A stretch of DNA of 54,067 bases. Origin: Candidatus Avilachnospira avicola. GTDB lineage: Bacteria > Bacillota > Clostridia > Lachnospirales > Lachnospiraceae. A model generated the notes under the pieces. The model had not been told where the DNA came from. It saw nothing but the letters and a program-made list of their open reading frames with translations, and searched no databases. Below, piece by piece: positions 51,432 through 54,067 of this stretch. Numbering within the stretch: position 1 is the stretch's first letter; each line of letters opens with the position of its first letter. Location: assembly GCA_018714245.1 (NCBI GenBank), contig DVNQ01000018.1, forward strand, positions 1 through 54,067, read 5' to 3'. The position numbers and the translations under genes were made by a program.

Positions 51432-52841
51432 TTAAGCTTCCTCCTTCTGCTTTTTGAATACCAGTTCGTAAAGTGCGAGTCCTACAAGGGGAACCGCAAG
51501 GCCTATGATCGAAGTCATGGGATCCTCTATGAAAGTATTGATGGCAAGTCCTATCATGATGGCTATGATCACATAGATAAGTACCGGATAGAACCATACC
51601 TTATAGGGCCTCTTCATATCGGGATATTTCTTCCTGAATATCTTTACCGCATAGAATACCAGGCTGTTGAAGATCATTCCGCAGAATGCCACAAGGCTGG
51701 TAAGCTCGCTCAGGTTCCTGGTGCAGATAAGCGCGATCGAGACCAGAGCAGAAACTATAAGGGAGTTTACGGGTGTCTTGTATTCAGGATGAAGCTTTCC
51801 AAGGCTCCTGAAGAATGCCTTGTCCTTAGCCATCGCATAGTAGGTCCTGGGGAATACCATGACGCAGCCGTTCAGTGAGTTGAATATGGCAAGCACCATG
51901 GCAACGGCGACGATTATGCCTCCCGCATTTCCAAAGAGCACATTTGCAGCCTCAGTTCCCAGATAGTTGTTTCCTGAATCGATCATGGTCACGATGGTCG
52001 CATAGGGCAGTACCCTGTACACGGCAAAGTTGAAGAGCACGTAAAGAGCGGTAACTCCGACGATCGAGAAAATGATGGCAAGGGGTATGTTCTTTGAGGG
52101 GTTCTTGATCTCCTCAGCGATACCGTTAAGGTTCATCCAGCCCTCATAGGCCCACATGGTAGCTACCACGCCATAGGCCATCATGCCTATGACTGCGGGG
52201 ATATTTACATCGCCCTGGGGCATCATCATAAGATCCGGGGACTCAGTTCCCATAACCAGTCCGCATATAAGTATCAGGGCTATGGGAAGCATCTTGAGCA
52301 CCATGAAAATGTTCTGGACGGTACTTCCCAGCTTTATTCCGAAAATGTTGATGGCAGTCAGTATCAGCACCATGATGATGCCGAAGCCCTTCTGCATAAG
52401 CTCGCTTCCGGCAAAGGCACTCTCAGGCATCAGGCTTGCTATGGCAGCTGAAAATGCCACTGCAAGTGCGGCTATGGATCCGGAAGATCCAAGTATGAAG
52501 TTTGAGAAGCCGCTCATGAAGGCTACCTTTTCTCCATAGGCCTCACGAAGATATACATAGCTTCCTCCTGCCTTCGGCATCATGGCTCCAAGCTCTGCAT
52601 AGCAGATTCCGCTCATGAGTGTTATGAGGCCGCCGATGATCCATACCAGAAGTGCCAGTCCCAGGCTCATGCCGCAGCGGAGAAGCACTATGCCTCCGAT
52701 ATAAAATATTCCGGATCCTATCATGATCCCGGCCAGGACAGATATCCCTCCGAAAAGGCCTACCTCCCTTTTGAATTCAGTCTTTTCCGAACTCAGGGCC
52801 TCTTCCTGTCTTATCCTTGCTTCATTGGTGTTTTCACTCAT
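51432..52841 (-). CDS. APC-superfamily amino acid permease (LAT/SteT-like), lysine-regulated
   Basis: A 469-residue permease with twelve membrane segments. The first helix has the unwound motif GIMIGSGIF (about 37-45) that binds the substrate backbone, and GGSYVYLREAYGE follows helix 3. It resembles LAT-type exchangers such as SteT more than LysP. The ATG at 52841 has AAAGGAG 10 bases upstream; the longer open frame runs into the riboswitch and is not coding. The lysine riboswitch upstream implies transport of lysine or a related compound. Confidence 0.9.
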   Translation of the reverse strand: MSENTNEARIRQEEALSSEKTEFKREVGLFGGISVLAGIMIGSGIFYIGGIVLLRCGMSLGLALLVWIIGGLITLMSGICYAELGAMMPKAGGSYVYLREAYGEKVAFMSGFSNFILGSSGSIAALAVAFSAAIASLMPESAFAGSELMQKGFGIIMVLILTAINIFGIKLGSTVQNIFMVLKMLPIALILICGLVMGTESPDLMMMPQGDVNIPAVIGMMAYGVVATMWAYEGWMNLNGIAEEIKNPSKNIPLAIIFSIVGVTALYVLFNFAVYRVLPYATIVTMIDSGNNYLGTEAANVLFGNAGGIIVAVAMVLAIFNSLNGCVMVFPRTYYAMAKDKAFFRSLGKLHPEYKTPVNSLIVSALVSIALICTRNLSELTSLVAFCGMIFNSLVFYAVKIFRKKYPDMKRPYKVWFYPVLIYVIIAIMIGLAINTFIEDPMTSIIGLAVPLVGLALYELVFKKQKEEA

Positions 52842-52913
52842 ATGAAACATTCTCCTTTCAAAAATGATGAAAGCTGTTTTTCGGCAGGCCACGCTCCCCT
52901 GGTTTCTTAAAAC

Positions 52914-52948
52914 AAAAAACACGGAGCGTCCTTTTGAAACACTCCGTG
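52914..52948 (-). terminator. Expression-platform terminator of the lysine riboswitch
   Basis: A 10-bp stem CACGGAGTGT/ACGCTCCGTG (one G-U pair) with a 9-base loop is followed by six Ts on the minus strand, about 75 bases before the permease start. Lysine binding would favour it. Confidence 0.92.
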
Positions 52949-52989
52949 GGATAAACTTCTTACTGCCGTCATCCGGCAACTGCTGCTTA

Positions 52990-53170
52990 AACCTCTGATA
53001 GCGCTTCACTTAGACGTGACAGTCCATGGCATCTTATTACCATGGCCCGGCTCATATCATCGGCAAATATGATAAGGCCTCGGCGGTTGTCTCCTTTCAC
53101 CATGACAGCCTCTGCCGGCCTTTTGTCAGGGTTACTGATAGCATCCGCTCCTCTATCTTTCCTGTCCCGA
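52990..53170 (-). promoter_or_regulatory. Lysine riboswitch (L box)
   Basis: The minus strand shows the L-box consensus in order: GATAGAGGAGCG (ending P1 and starting the core), AGTAACC, GGTGAAAGGAGACAACCGCCGA, the ACTGTCA segment, and the closing AGCGCTATCAGAGG. GATAG (53153-53157) and CTATC (52997-53001) form P1. The terminator at 52914-52948 is the expression platform. Lysine in excess would switch off the permease and amidohydrolase. Confidence 0.95.
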
Positions 53171-53202
53171 TAAATCGGGAAACAGCTTTTATGTTTGTGC
53201 TT

Positions 53203-53231
53203 TATATATCACACCTCAGGCGGTATGTCAA
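53203..53231 (-). promoter_or_regulatory. Sigma-A promoter of the lysine-riboswitch operon
   Basis: TTGACA (53226-53231), 17-base spacer, TATATA (53203-53208) on the minus strand, starting transcription about 40 bases before the aptamer. Confidence 0.88.
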
Positions 53232-53239
53232 CTTGTTAT

Positions 53240-54019
53240 TTATTTTAACGCAAAAACTACCGTAACTGAGGCCTCTGCAGCTACCGTGCCGGGAACCACT
53301 GCCACATCAAGTGCAGCAGCCTCTGCCCTTGCATTTCCTGTGCCATAATCCATATAGCCGTTGGTTCCGCTGTATCTTGCATAATCACCTGAAGCATGCT
53401 CGGTCATGCTCAGGATGCCGTCAAGCTCAAGGCCTGAAGCCTCTGCCATGGCAGAAGCCTTCTCCTCTGCGGAAGCGATCGCTGCCGAAAGGGCTTCTTT
53501 ATAGGCCTCATCATAGCTGCTTGAAAAATATCTTATGGAATTTATGGTATTGGCTCCGTGGCTGAGAGCGTCTCCCAGTACATCTCCGACCGTATCTGCC
53601 GGCACATCGCTTACGGTTATGGTGGTGTCCATCCTGTATCCCGTAAGTACGGATTCTCCTCCGCTGTAATCGTACTGAGGATAGAGTCCGATATCCGAGG
53701 TGCTCAGAGAATCATCCGCATATCCAAGAGCCCTTAAGGCATCCAGGATCTCATTTACCTTTGCGGAGTTTTCACTTGTTGCAGCCTCTACCGTAGCAGC
53801 TTCATTTGTCACTCCTATGCCAAGCTCCGCCATATCCGGCGTAAGCTCTGTCTTTTCCGTGGCTGATACAGATACTGAGGCTGTCTCTCCTCCCTGGCTC
53901 TGTACCCCCTGGTTCACAGCCCCGCTCTGGGCTGTTCCGGCTCCGGTCCCCGAGCATCCCGTAAGGATAAGGGCTCCCGCAGCAAGCACTGCCGCCATAT
54001 ATCTCACATGTCCTCTCAT
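53240..54019 (-). CDS. SIMPL-domain (DUF541) lipoprotein
   Basis: A 259-residue exported protein with lipobox ILTGC (Cys22), a Gly/Ser/Gln-rich linker (about 23-45) and one SIMPL domain (about 47-259). The domain is recognised by VSVSATEKTELTPDMAELGIGV, the repeated Ala-rich helices (AIASAEEKASAMAEASG) and the final VPGTVAAEASVTVVF. SIMPL/DUF541 proteins (for example BP26) form ring-like oligomers at the cell surface; their function is poorly known. AGGAGG is 6 bases from the ATG. Its stop is only 9 bases from the -35 of the next operon, and no terminator is seen between. Confidence 0.9.
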   Translation of the reverse strand: MRGHVRYMAAVLAAGALILTGCSGTGAGTAQSGAVNQGVQSQGGETASVSVSATEKTELTPDMAELGIGVTNEAATVEAATSENSAKVNEILDALRALGYADDSLSTSDIGLYPQYDYSGGESVLTGYRMDTTITVSDVPADTVGDVLGDALSHGANTINSIRYFSSSYDEAYKEALSAAIASAEEKASAMAEASGLELDGILSMTEHASGDYARYSGTNGYMDYGTGNARAEAAALDVAVVPGTVAAEASVTVVFALK

Positions 54020-54067
54020 AGTGTACCTCCTGTCTGCTTTCCTGCTGTCATTTTTGAAAATGCTGCC

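Noticed and set aside
52842-53009. N-terminal extension of the APC permease
   Set aside because: It would translate the riboswitch terminator and the end of the aptamer; AAAGGAG before 52841 marks the start.
1-54067. Prophage, insertion sequence or conjugative element
   Set aside because: No transposase, integrase, relaxase, capsid or tail protein was recognised on either strand.

Overview
The window reads as a chromosomal segment of a Firmicute of class Clostridia, most likely Lachnospiraceae. This is inferred from strong AGGAGG-type ribosome binding sites, sigma-A promoters with 16-18 base spacers, a tryptophan T-box, a lysine riboswitch and the gene content (recA-recX, glycogen genes, potABCD with an XRE-cupin regulator, a YtrA-type GntR/ABC module, YitT, DUF554, BCCT). 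No rRNA, tRNA, CRISPR array, insertion sequence or prophage gene was recognised. Most genes lie on the minus strand; plus-strand groups are at 816-1304, 18818-20268 and 45803-49578. The left edge cuts a BCCT transporter gene.

Left part (1-25.6 kb): trmL; oleate hydratase; a Ca2+-type P-type ATPase co-transcribed with a TetR regulator; then a surface-polysaccharide region. Here rfbF-rfbG (CDP-glucose synthesis and 4,6-dehydration), a large membrane protein and a small coiled protein lie on one side. rfbH, licD, a secreted DUF6612-like protein and a GT2 transferase lie on the other. Between them sits a tryptophan ABC transporter operon (trpXYZ) behind a T-box with a UGG specifier, followed by a patatin-like phospholipase. 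A divergent plus-strand pair (GmhA-like SIS protein and GT2) starts beside rfbF. A GntR-ABC-membrane protein operon follows, with its own promoter and palindromic operator.

Middle (25.7-41.8 kb): potABCD with an XRE-cupin regulator. PotA is unusually long because two tandem repeats are inserted into its TOBE region. Then come recA-recX, two exported proteins, and a glycogen locus (malQ, exonuclease III, a GlgX/isoamylase-like protein, glgB). The GlgX-like protein has lost the GH13 catalytic residues, and GlgB carries a Lys/Ala-rich tail.

Right part (41.8-54 kb): a D-2-hydroxyacid dehydrogenase, BrnQ and a MATE transporter on the minus strand; YitT, then a PanE/DUF554/alanine racemase operon on the plus strand; and a lysine-riboswitch operon encoding an APC/LAT permease and a YtcJ-like amidohydrolase, followed at the right edge by a SIMPL-domain lipoprotein.

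The least explained signal is a family of long intergenic hairpins (25624-25694, 30929-30993, 49590-49659, 49734-49793, plus a half copy near 30890). Their 20-22 bp arms differ completely between copies, yet all enclose the same small core (CCCTT, a mini-hairpin, GCAGA). With the degenerate GlgX-like protein and the repeat-bearing PotA, these are the main candidates for undescribed biology.
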